From CAWVWF01 sp963933885 (GTDB lineage Bacteria > Bacteroidota > Bacteroidia > Flavobacteriales_C > GCA-002722245): DNA of 60,898 nucleotides. The position numbers were made by a program, and so were the translations under genes. The notes below the pieces were generated by a model. That model was not told the DNA's origin and made no database searches. It saw only the letters and a list, made by a program, of their open reading frames with translations. Positions 38,290-45,678 of this stretch are shown here, in pieces; the stretch's first letter is position 1; each line of letters opens with the position of its first letter. Location of the stretch: NCBI GenBank assembly GCA_963933885.1, contig CAWVWF010000003.1:1-60898 (forward strand), read 5' to 3'.

Positions 38290-39606
38290 TTGCAAACGAG
38301 AATAAGAAACATAAAACAACATTTACTCATCCTATTAATTTTAGGATCAGTTGGGGCATATGCTCAGCAAACACCTGTGTTTACACAGTATTTGCTAAAT
38401 AAGTATGTATTTAATCCAGCCGTTACAGGAACCGAAGATCACTTTACTGCAACTGCTAATTATAGATATCAGTGGCAAGGAATTACAGATGCACCTCGAA
38501 CGTATATACTGTCAGTTCATGGTCCACATAAGTTCAAAAATTACGGAATAGGTGGAGCACTATATACAGATGTAACAGGTCCAACAAGTAAAACTGGAGC
38601 ATACTTATCTTATGCATATCATTTAAGAGTAAACATGGATCAAAAGATCTCTCTAGGAATAAGTGGAGGAATCATGCAATACCGAGTTGATGGAACTAAA
38701 ATCACATTAGCAGATCCAGGAGATTTAGTTCTAACAAATTCATTACTTACTAAATTTGTCCCAGATTTTGGATTTGGAGCATATTGGTATAGCGATAAGT
38801 TTTATGTTGGAGTTTCTGTCCCACAATTTATTCAAGCAAGAATCGATTTTTCAGACAATGGAGCACAATCTCTGAGTAAATTAAAATCTCATATTTACAT
38901 GAATGCAGGATACACTTTCAGAATCAATCAAGATTTTGATGTTGAACCTTCCTTTATGTTGAGGTACGCATATCCAGTTATCCCACAATTAGATTTAGGA
39001 GTAAGAGGAATCTACGAAGAACAATTCTATTTAGGACTACTTTACAGAACACAAGATGCACTTTCAATTTTAGCAGGATATCAAACAACTGATGAAAAAT
39101 TCACATTTGGATATTCATACGATATCACAACAAGTAACTTAGATGTCTTCAGTAATGGTTCTCATGAATTCATGATTAAAGCCAAGTTTGGAAACATCAA
39201 GTCTAAATCTAAAAAACGTAAGAAAAAGCTTTCTAAATTGGAACGTTTAGAGCAAAAATTAAGAGAGCTTGAAGAAGCAGAGGAAGAATTAGACGGCGGA
39301 GAATTACAACCTGAAAAAGAAGAAACGGAAGAAGGTGGTATGGAAAACTATGATGACACCAAAGATGACCTTACTGAAGAAAACAAAACAGACGAAAAAC
39401 CACTTCAACAACAATTAATCGAAGTTGAGCAACAAGACCGTGAGCTTCGTTCTAAGGTGAGATCTCTTAGGGACGAAGCAGAATCACAAGGTTACTCTAG
39501 TCCTAACGACCCGGGCTTCCCTAAGCGCCAGGAGTACTTAGATGCATTAGATCAAATCAAAGGTGTTTATAAAAAGAAAAAGGAACTGGATTCTTTGTTA
39601 GATTAA
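38290..39606 (+). CDS. PorP/SprF family type IX secretion partner protein
   Basis: The product has 438 residues from a TTG at 38290; no ATG is available before the signal peptide (HLLILLILGSVGAYAQ). The opening QQTPVFTQYLLNKYVFNPAV is the hallmark of the PorP/SprF family, outer-membrane barrel proteins each needed for secretion or surface attachment of a particular T9SS substrate. The family barrel ends at about residue 300 (SHEFMIKAKFGNIKSKSK). This protein then has an unusual tail of about 130 residues that is charged, acidic and predicted coiled coil (LERLEQKLRELEEAEEELDG, VEQQDRELRSKVRSLRDEAE). It is 18 bases downstream of the giant adhesin gene, so it should serve that substrate. Confidence 0.9.
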   Translation: MQTRIRNIKQHLLILLILGSVGAYAQQTPVFTQYLLNKYVFNPAVTGTEDHFTATANYRYQWQGITDAPRTYILSVHGPHKFKNYGIGGALYTDVTGPTSKTGAYLSYAYHLRVNMDQKISLGISGGIMQYRVDGTKITLADPGDLVLTNSLLTKFVPDFGFGAYWYSDKFYVGVSVPQFIQARIDFSDNGAQSLSKLKSHIYMNAGYTFRINQDFDVEPSFMLRYAYPVIPQLDLGVRGIYEEQFYLGLLYRTQDALSILAGYQTTDEKFTFGYSYDITTSNLDVFSNGSHEFMIKAKFGNIKSKSKKRKKKLSKLERLEQKLRELEEAEEELDGGELQPEKEETEEGGMENYDDTKDDLTEENKTDEKPLQQQLIEVEQQDRELRSKVRSLRDEAESQGYSSPNDPGFPKRQEYLDALDQIKGVYKKKKELDSLLD

Positions 39607-39617
39607 TCGTACTCGTA

Positions 39618-39674
39618 CTTCTTGATTTGAGTGAAACGGAAATCTAGAAGGTAAACTATCCGATTTATAATCGG
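39618..39674. repeat. REP-like double hairpin, copy 2
   Basis: The first hairpin is CTTCTTGATTT / AAATCTAGAAG with one T-T mismatch. The second is the palindrome CCGATTTATAATCGG. The arrangement and the mismatch position match the element at 16464-16511. It lies 12 bases after the PorP/SprF-like gene and may also act as its transcript end. The remainder of this intergenic region holds only the promoter listed next. Confidence 0.6.
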
Positions 39675-39823
39675 TTTTATCACCACCAACTTCAACCCCC
39701 CATCCAAAAAAAAATACCATAATCAAAATTACTGTTCACCTTTAAAAGGGAACCAATTACCATCTCAAATCTGCTCTTTACTCAAAAAAATAATTCTATA
39801 GATCATAAGCTTTATGAAGGCGG

Positions 39824-39831
39824 TAGTTTTG
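39824..39831 (+). promoter_or_regulatory. -7 box before the 39.9-kb lipoprotein gene
   Basis: TAGTTTTG, a full TAnnTTTG match, lies 35 bases before the ATG at 39867. Confidence 0.55.
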
Positions 39832-39866
39832 TATCAACTTAAACAACACAACTAACAATTCAACTT

Positions 39867-40628
39867 ATGAAAAACAGATTTTTAGCAACAGGATTATGCG
39901 CAATAGGACTTTTATTCGGGTCATGTGAAGACAATATTACAGAAGGAAGTACAACCACTACAACTTCAACTCAAGAAAATGAAATAGCAGATGGTAACAT
40001 CAAACACAATCTTGATATTCAAGTAATGAGTACATCCGTTACAGGAAAAACAAACGGTTTACTTGATGCAACTGTAACAATTAGCCAAAACGGAAACGAT
40101 ATAATAGTACAAGTTGGAGCTAGCGGAATTGCAAGTTTTACAAATTTAGCAGAAGGTTATATTTCATATTATGTTGAAGCTACAGGACATGCGTCTTACA
40201 ACGGTTCTACTTATTTAGAATATGATTACGATGTTGATTTGGATGATACTGATGCTCAATTAGTTCAAAGAAGACAATTAGATGTTATGTTACCAAGGCT
40301 TACCGGAGCTGTAAAAGGATCATTTTACCACGAAATAAACAATGTAGATGGTTATTCTACGGGACCAACAACAACAGAAGCCTTTAATTATACAATCACT
40401 TGTAGAGATATTGGATACGAACCAAATGTATTTACAGGAACATGTGATGGAAATGGAAAATTGGATGTAACAGGTTTACCAGAAGGAATTCAGTTAGATA
40501 TTTCGGTTTATACAGTTAAAAATGTAACAGGATACACAGTAGCTTATGATCAAAAGTTTTCTTATCAAGATAATTTCTACATTTTGGCAAGTCAAATAAT
40601 GTACTTAGGATTAGAACGTGTAGATTAA
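39867..40628 (+). CDS. Lipoprotein of unknown function
   Basis: The product has 253 residues. The signal peptide ends in LLFGSCEDN with the lipidated cysteine at about residue 20, followed by a flexible threonine-rich linker (TEGSTTTTTSTQENE). The mature part is mostly beta. The segment LLDATVTISQNGNDIIVQVG followed by FTNLAEGYISYYVEATGH resembles a carboxypeptidase-regulatory or transthyretin-like fold, and a second similar unit follows (GNGKLDVTGLPEGIQLDIS). It has its own promoter box and ends 1 base before the stop of the convergent response-regulator gene. I recognise no named family. Confidence 0.78.
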   Translation: MKNRFLATGLCAIGLLFGSCEDNITEGSTTTTTSTQENEIADGNIKHNLDIQVMSTSVTGKTNGLLDATVTISQNGNDIIVQVGASGIASFTNLAEGYISYYVEATGHASYNGSTYLEYDYDVDLDDTDAQLVQRRQLDVMLPRLTGAVKGSFYHEINNVDGYSTGPTTTEAFNYTITCRDIGYEPNVFTGTCDGNGKLDVTGLPEGIQLDISVYTVKNVTGYTVAYDQKFSYQDNFYILASQIMYLGLERVD

Positions 40629-40629
40629 A

Positions 40630-41322
40630 TTACTCAAACAGGGCGAGTAAACTAGCTTTATTCGCCCTACTTACAGGTAGAGCATTACCATTCTTCAACT
40701 CAATTTCAGAAGATACTTTATTGAAAGAATCAATATGGCTTTTGTTCACCAAAAAGCTTCTGTGAATTCTTAAAAAACCATTTTTAGGAAGTGTATCTTC
40801 TATATGTTTTAAAGTCTTAGAAGTAACAATCTTTTTAGCATCCGTAGTAACAACAGTCGTATAGTTGTTATCTGATTCACAATAAACGATGTCGGAAATA
40901 TTAATCTTATGAATACTATTAGCAGTATTTAATTTGATGAAACCATCAGGAGCAAGAAAAGAACTTTCTGTTCTCTTCGAAAACTTATTTAAAGCAATTT
41001 CCAACTCTTCAGGATCAACAGGTTTCAGTAAATAATCCAACGCTTTATGCTTAATCGCTTTTAAAGCATGTTCTTCCTTTCCGGTTGTAACAATTAACCC
41101 AAAATCAGCATCAGAATGCTGGTCTATGATATCAAAACCGCTTTCATCCCCTAACTCTATATCCAAGAAAATTAAATTGGGTTGAAAGGACTCTAAAATA
41201 GACAATGCAGTTTCAACTGTACTAGCATCCTTAATTTCAATAGGGTGTTTATATACAAGCTTAATTAAATTAATTAATGCATTTTTTGCCTGCACTTCAT
41301 CTTCAATAACTAAGATTTTCAT
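40630..41322 (-). CDS. LytTR-family DNA-binding response regulator
   Basis: The product has 230 residues. The receiver domain (1 to about 120) has the acidic pair VIEDE (5-9), the phospho-acceptor Asp54 in FLDIELGDE, and KALDYLLKPVDPEEL with the conserved lysine. The C-terminal LytTR domain (about 130-230) has DIVYCESDNNYTTV, FLRIHRSFLVN and LPVSRANK, which bind direct repeats in DNA. The sensor kinase gene ends 9 bases upstream, so they form one operon and a two-component pair of the LytS/LytR type. Targets are unknown; the adjacent convergent lipoprotein gene is one candidate. Confidence 0.94.
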   Translation of the reverse strand: MKILVIEDEVQAKNALINLIKLVYKHPIEIKDASTVETALSILESFQPNLIFLDIELGDESGFDIIDQHSDADFGLIVTTGKEEHALKAIKHKALDYLLKPVDPEELEIALNKFSKRTESSFLAPDGFIKLNTANSIHKINISDIVYCESDNNYTTVVTTDAKKIVTSKTLKHIEDTLPKNGFLRIHRSFLVNKSHIDSFNKVSSEIELKNGNALPVSRANKASLLALFE

Positions 41323-41331
41323 ATATCACAT

Positions 41332-43323
41332 TTAAACAAGTTTTAAAGGTATAGAAAAAGAAATACAAGTGCCTCCGTTTTCAGAATTACTTATACTAAC
41401 CTGATATGACTTGTCATTGTTTAGCTTTTGTAAACGTTGGTTTGTAATAGAAACAGCCAAGGACTTATGATCAGTGTTTTTCGTTTCAGAAAACCCTTTC
41501 CCATTGTCGTTAATTTCAAAAAATAATTGATTGTCTTTCTCCTGAATAAATACTTCAATGTATCCATTCTCCATACTCTTAATTCCATGCTCAACCGCAT
41601 TCTCGATAAAGGGTTGAAGCAACATCGGTGAAACTTCAATATTATCAATATCAGTGGTAATATCCGTACCAACTTCAAACTCGAAACGGTTGTTCAATCT
41701 AATCTGCTGAACACCCAAATAGTTGTTTATTAACCTTAACTCTTGTTCTAATGAAATGTAATTTTCAACAGACCCTTCTAGAACATCGCGAATCAACTTT
41801 CCAAACTTAGCAACTAAAGAAGACGCCTTTAGTTTTTCACCCTCTAAGATGGAAGCTTGGACAGCCGAAAGCGTATTAAAAATAAAATGCGGATTCATCT
41901 GAGAACGCAAAAGCTTTTGTTTCGATATAAGGTTTTCCGTTTTCTGTTTCTGACTTTTTATAGAGCTATACAAAACCACAAAAACAATCAAAAGAACCAG
42001 CCCTCCAAAAATGGAAAAGAAAAGTACTTTTTCGTTTTGATCTTCAAGTGCTTGAATCTTTAATTTGCTCGAGAGTTCATTCTTGTCTTTTTCCAGTTCA
42101 TTCGTTTTATTAAAAACTTCCAATTGAGCACTTTGTTTAGCCTTCTCAATATCAATTAACGAATCTGATAACAATCTAAATGTCTCTAAGTTTTCAAGGG
42201 CTGTAGCCGTATTATTAAGCTGCTTGTTGACAATATATAATGAATTCGAAATAGAACGCTGTAAGGAAATCTCCTCAGCGTTTATTGCAAATGTATAAGC
42301 AGTATTTAAAGTATCTAAGGCGCTGTCCCAATTTTTTAATTTAATATCATATCGAGCAATCATTGAATACATAACTCCTAGATGTCTCCATCTCATACTA
42401 TCTGCAAATGCTATTTTAAATTCCTTAACATATTTAACCATCGTTGTTTTTGCACCTTCAAAATCTTTTCTTCCATTTTGAATACTAGCCTTATGTATTG
42501 CCTTTACATAAGGATTGTGATGTGCTTTTGCTAAATCTTCAAGAACGGTAATAGAGTCTGTAACCTCTTGAGCTCTATCTAAATTTCCATCATTCACATA
42601 CAATCTAAATGTGGAGTAAAACAATAAGTTAAGTAGATGATATGCACTGTGTTTTCTAATAATAGTCTCCGCTTTGTAATAATAGTATTCACTAGCTTTA
42701 GGATTTCCTTTACTGGAAAGAATACCTCCTAAATTTATATACGCTCTAGCTGTTTGAAGTGGCATATCTAAACTATCGAAAAGTAAGATTGCTTTAGGGA
42801 ATTCTTTAAGTGCTAAATGAGGTTGTGAAATCGATTGATAGGTTACTCCTTTTCTATAATGAATCCATGCCTGGGCAATTAAAGATGTTTGGGTTTTAAC
42901 TAAACTATCAGCAATACTTAAAGACTGGAAGGATCGCTCATAATCACCAGCACTATTATATGTAAATGTTCTGTAGGAATAGTTAATTGCTAAGTCAGCT
43001 AAAAAATTACCAGAGCGTAAAACAGAGTCTGATTGAGATATACTCTTTAGAATACCACTATACCTAAGTGATTGAGATTCGTTTTTAGCAAGCGGTGCAT
43101 TTCTTTTATAAATACAAAATAAATAAAGCCCCTTCCCCAGTGCCCAAGTATTATGCTCAGCCTTCGCTTTTTCAATTAAGGTATTAACGTCCTTAAGGAA
43201 TACTAATCTATCACCTTTCCACCAAGCCTCTTCGAGTCGTTTTACTTCACCTTCGTACTTATTAGCCAAAGCAACTTGAAATAAAAAGAGACATAAACAG
43301 AGTGAAAGTATTCGCTTCAGCAT
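41332..43323 (-). CDS. LytS-type sensor histidine kinase with periplasmic TPR region
   Basis: The product has 663 residues. A signal sequence (LSLCLCLFLFQVALA) leads to a periplasmic region of about 370 residues of helical pairs with TPR character (AWIHYRKGVTYQSISQPHLA, ARAYINLGGILSSKGNPKAS). A coiled coil (KNELSSKLKIQALEDQNEK) follows, then one membrane helix (about 438-458), the HisKA-type block QMNPHFIFNTLSAVQ with the phospho-accepting histidine, and an ATPase domain with FIENAVEHGIKSM and NDNGKGF. It is the partner of the LytTR regulator 9 bases downstream. The signal it senses is not evident. Confidence 0.93.
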   Translation of the reverse strand: MLKRILSLCLCLFLFQVALANKYEGEVKRLEEAWWKGDRLVFLKDVNTLIEKAKAEHNTWALGKGLYLFCIYKRNAPLAKNESQSLRYSGILKSISQSDSVLRSGNFLADLAINYSYRTFTYNSAGDYERSFQSLSIADSLVKTQTSLIAQAWIHYRKGVTYQSISQPHLALKEFPKAILLFDSLDMPLQTARAYINLGGILSSKGNPKASEYYYYKAETIIRKHSAYHLLNLLFYSTFRLYVNDGNLDRAQEVTDSITVLEDLAKAHHNPYVKAIHKASIQNGRKDFEGAKTTMVKYVKEFKIAFADSMRWRHLGVMYSMIARYDIKLKNWDSALDTLNTAYTFAINAEEISLQRSISNSLYIVNKQLNNTATALENLETFRLLSDSLIDIEKAKQSAQLEVFNKTNELEKDKNELSSKLKIQALEDQNEKVLFFSIFGGLVLLIVFVVLYSSIKSQKQKTENLISKQKLLRSQMNPHFIFNTLSAVQASILEGEKLKASSLVAKFGKLIRDVLEGSVENYISLEQELRLINNYLGVQQIRLNNRFEFEVGTDITTDIDNIEVSPMLLQPFIENAVEHGIKSMENGYIEVFIQEKDNQLFFEINDNGKGFSETKNTDHKSLAVSITNQRLQKLNNDKSYQVSISNSENGGTCISFSIPLKLV

Positions 43324-43339
43324 ATTGATTGTTGAGCTC

Positions 43340-43347
43340 CAAAAATA
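43340..43347 (-). promoter_or_regulatory. -7 box for the LytS/LytTR operon
   Basis: Read on the minus strand the bases are TATTTTTG, a full TAnnTTTG match, 16 bases before the kinase ATG at 43323. Confidence 0.5.
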
Positions 43348-43728
43348 AGATATTTCTTCTGAATTTTAAGCACTCCTAAATTACCATCCCATTTTGCTCA
43401 CAAAACTTACCATTCCTGCATAAATTAGGAACCCAGTACATAAATGTAGGGGTGCCTCTTGTAGGTACCCAACACGTAGTTGTGTAAGTGTAAAATACGG
43501 TGTTTAGTATGCACAAAGAGCCCCCCACAATTAAATACATATTTTAAATCATTAGTAATTCTAAGTCATTTTCAAATTAGACGGATCCAAGCAGAACGGG
43601 ACATTAACGGTTCAAATTATAGATCTATCTATTCTTGATGGTAACGTGCGAAGGTGTGAACCTAAACCCCAAGTTAAGCAGACTAATAATCCAACACTTG
43701 AAATTACAATCTATTCAAAAAAAAGAAT
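43348..43728. other. Intergenic region without recognised genes
   Basis: This 381-base stretch between the kinase promoter and the tRNA promoter has several short frames but none with protein-like composition, a good start or a family resemblance. I see no clear hairpin or repeat shared with the rest of the window. Confidence 0.5.
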
Positions 43729-43736
43729 TAGCTTTG
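43729..43736 (+). promoter_or_regulatory. -7 box before tRNA-Leu
   Basis: TAGCTTTG, a full TAnnTTTG match, ends 17 bases before the first base of the mature tRNA. Confidence 0.5.
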
Positions 43737-43753
43737 CAACACCAATTCAAAAT

Positions 43754-43838
43754 GCCCGGGTGGCGGAATTGGTAGACGCGCTGGATTCAAAATCCAGTTC
43801 TTTCGAGAGTGCGGGTTCGATTCCCGCCCCGGGTACCA
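43754..43838 (+). tRNA. tRNA-Leu (anticodon CAA)
   Basis: The 85-base class II tRNA has an encoded CCA. The acceptor stem GCCCGGG / CCCGGGT includes one G-T pair; the D arm contains GGTAGACGC; the anticodon arm CTGGATTCAAAATCCAG gives CAA; a long variable arm (TTCTTTCGAGAGTGC region) is typical of leucine tRNAs; and the T arm is GCGGGTTCGATTCCCGC. A tyrosine recombinase gene starts 49 bases after it, a usual arrangement for elements integrated at a tRNA 3' end. Confidence 0.96.
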
Positions 43839-43842
43839 CGAT

Positions 43843-43876
43843 AAAACCTTGCAGGTCAACGACTTGCAAGGTTTTT
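43843..43876 (+). terminator. Terminator after tRNA-Leu
   Basis: An 11-base stem AAAACCTTGCA / TGCAAGGTTTT (43843-43853 and 43865-43875) with an 11-base loop ends in a T run. It lies inside the longest possible recombinase frame, which supports a recombinase start downstream at 43888. Confidence 0.75.
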
Positions 43877-43887
43877 CAATTTCAGAA

Positions 43888-45117
43888 ATGTGCGTTATGG
43901 CAGTAAAGGTGGCAGTAGATCCCGCTTTTGTTCCCAAAAAAAAAATGCAAAATACCTTCGATTTTAAGAAAGCTAGAGTGGTTGTACCAACTACAAAAGC
44001 AAGTCCTTATGTCCTGTTTTATGTTTGGGATGTTCAGCGAAATGATTTGATCCGGAAGCGAAAAATTATTCCAGTTGCTTACAAAGCGCTCGCTTCTAAA
44101 TTAGCTCACGCTAAAGAACTTGTTAAAAATATCAACATGCTTCTTAAAAGTGGATATCACATCGATCGAACTCAAGTTAAAATTCCTGTTCCAGAAGAGC
44201 GGAAGGAGCGTTTCTTAACGATTAAAGAATCCATCCCGAGATATATTAATTACTGTTCGAACATCGCAAGGAATGGCGACAAGGAATTATATGGTAAAAC
44301 CAACGACCTGAAAAAATTCAGAAACTGGCTAGCTAAAAACAGATACCACTTCGAATTCATAAGTGAAATAACAACCGGATCTGTACAGTCATATTTCGAT
44401 TATCTAGTAGAGGTAAAAGGCATTGGCCCACAAACATATAACAACACCTTAGGACGCCTAAAAAACTACTACAGCGTAGCCAAGAAGCGGAAGTGGGTAG
44501 AAGGTGAAAACCCTTTCGATTATGTGGATCGTCAAAGAACCAGTTATGGAGAAAAAAACACAGCTTACACACAAGAGCAACTCAATGAAATTATTCCCTA
44601 TGTGAAAGAAACCGATCATTATCTCTTCAATTTTATTGGCTTCATTTACTACGGATTAATGCGTCCTTCAGAAATTAGAAGGATGAGAGTAAGAAACATA
44701 GATTTTGAAAAACGACTAATCAGAATCGAAGCATCTCAGAGTAAAGTAAAAAAATTGGACATTCTCCCAATTGCAGATCCGTTATGGGAATTGATACAAG
44801 GAATGAATCTCCAAAACAGTCCATCAGACTATTTTATCTTCACAAGTAGTGAAAAGCCAGGAACAAAAGAAATGGGGCACAATTGGAGTACCGATTATTA
44901 CAAGAAAATCAAAACCCATTTTGGATTAGATTCTAACTATTCAATATATGGATTCAAACATACTTCTGTTTGTAGGTGGTACGAAGTAGAAAAGGATATA
45001 GTAAGGATTCAAAGAATGTGCAGACATTCTACTATTGAAATGACTGCACGTTATCTTAAATCATTAGGATTACTTACCGATCAATACAAGATTGATACGA
45101 TGCCGAATTTATTTTAA
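43888..45117 (+). CDS. Tyrosine recombinase (phage-type integrase)
   Basis: The product has 409 residues from the ATG at 43888; ATGs at 43897 and 43945 are alternatives, and the longer frame from 43849 is rejected because it overlaps the tRNA terminator. It has an N-terminal arm-binding-like region, a SAM-like core-binding domain (FLTIKESIPRYINYCSNI to NTLGRLKNYYSVAKK) and a catalytic domain with GLMRPSEIRRM (first Arg) and the Tyr in STIEMTARYLKS. The usual HxLRH box reads YGFKHT, so the first His and second Arg are replaced by Tyr and Lys. Catalytic competence therefore depends on whether this variant is normal in its subfamily. It sits 49 bases after tRNA-Leu, the probable integration target. 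A copy of the ACTAC/GTAGT paired motif follows its stop. Confidence 0.88.
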   Translation: MCVMAVKVAVDPAFVPKKKMQNTFDFKKARVVVPTTKASPYVLFYVWDVQRNDLIRKRKIIPVAYKALASKLAHAKELVKNINMLLKSGYHIDRTQVKIPVPEERKERFLTIKESIPRYINYCSNIARNGDKELYGKTNDLKKFRNWLAKNRYHFEFISEITTGSVQSYFDYLVEVKGIGPQTYNNTLGRLKNYYSVAKKRKWVEGENPFDYVDRQRTSYGEKNTAYTQEQLNEIIPYVKETDHYLFNFIGFIYYGLMRPSEIRRMRVRNIDFEKRLIRIEASQSKVKKLDILPIADPLWELIQGMNLQNSPSDYFIFTSSEKPGTKEMGHNWSTDYYKKIKTHFGLDSNYSIYGFKHTSVCRWYEVEKDIVRIQRMCRHSTIEMTARYLKSLGLLTDQYKIDTMPNLF

Positions 45118-45131
45118 GTGAGATTTAAGTG

Positions 45132-45231
45132 TTTACTACAACTACATTACTACATCAATAACTATTGGATTGAAAATGGTTCAATGGTGTAGTTTTGTAG
45201 TACTGTTTACTTGGTGAACGTCCCCGCTTTT
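45132..45231 (+). repeat. Paired ACTAC / TGTAGT motif plus CTTGGTGAACGTCCC core, copy A
   Basis: The left arm ACTACAACTACATTACTAC (ending 45153) and the right block TGTAGTTTTGTAGTACTG followed by TTTACTTGGTGAACGTCCCC and GC (from 45188) are identical to copy B at 45566-45664. The 34-base centre differs and here contains the hairpin ATTGAA / TTCAAT. The arms form an imperfect inverted repeat (TACTACAACTACA against TGTAGTTTTGTAGTA). It lies 14 bases after the recombinase stop. A second hairpin, TCAGATTC / GAATCTGA, is at 45250-45274. Nothing else is seen up to 45304. Confidence 0.85.
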
Positions 45232-45304
45232 TTATTTTTTAACCAACATTCAGATTCAATACAAAAGAATCTGATTCACGGCACACGCTGTCCCCGTTAT
45301 TTTT

Positions 45305-45335
45305 TATGTAGTATCGAAACCTTGGTGAACGTCCC
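45305..45335 (+). repeat. CTTGGTGAACGTCCC repeat, TATGTA-GTATCGAAAC form
   Basis: Bases TATGTAGTATCGAAAC followed by CTTGGTGAACGTCCC match the copy at 49395-49426 except at two positions. The recombinase remnant begins directly after this repeat. Confidence 0.8.
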
Positions 45336-45542
45336 TATTACGAACAAAAAGTTGGACTAGAGGTAGGTTTAACTTCTTATGTATCCAGACATACTTGGGC
45401 ATCAATTGCAAAGTTTTCAGGAGTTTCTCTTGCGGTGATAGGGGAGTCTCTAGGTCATTCTGATTTGAAAACTACTCAAACCTATCTTGCGAATTTCGAT
45501 CAAGATGTATTGGATGATGCAAATGATTTAATTGTTGGGTAA
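45336..45542 (+). pseudogene. 3' remnant of a second tyrosine recombinase
   Basis: An open frame of 68 codons with no start codon encodes the catalytic C-terminus of a different tyrosine recombinase: TSYVSRHTWASIA holds the HxxR-type box region, LGHSDLKTTQTYL holds the third His and the nucleophilic Tyr, then ANFDQDVLDDANDL ends the protein. The N-terminal 80 percent is missing and the break coincides with the repeat at 45305-45335. It is not a duplicate of the intact recombinase, because the catalytic boxes differ (SRHTWA against GFKHTS). It marks an older or competing insertion. Confidence 0.85.
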
Positions 45543-45565
45543 TTGAAATAGTTGAGATAATTGGA

Positions 45566-45664
45566 TTTACTACAACTACATTACTACGCCTGAACTTATT
45601 AAGTAAATACTGTTTTGAGCTGTAGTTTTGTAGTACTGTTTACTTGGTGAACGTCCCCGCTTTT
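45566..45664 (+). repeat. Paired ACTAC / TGTAGT motif plus CTTGGTGAACGTCCC core, copy B
   Basis: It has the same left arm (45566-45587) and right block (45621-45664) as copy A. The centre is 33 bases and unrelated, with a short palindrome ACTTA / TAAGT. It lies 23 bases after the stop of the recombinase remnant, so both recombinase genes are followed by this motif. Confidence 0.85.
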
Positions 45665-45678
45665 ATTATTTGACCCAT

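Noticed and set aside
39867..40628. Lipoprotein as a SusD-like partner of a TonB receptor
   Set aside because: There is no TonB receptor next to it, it is half the usual SusD length, and it shows no TPR-type helices.
43646..43937. Short frames on both strands over tRNA-Leu
   Set aside because: They run through the tRNA and its terminator and are not genes.
45250..45274. Hairpin TCAGATTC / GAATCTGA as a terminator
   Set aside because: It has no T-run on either side and no gene close enough upstream; it is noted only as part of the repeat region.
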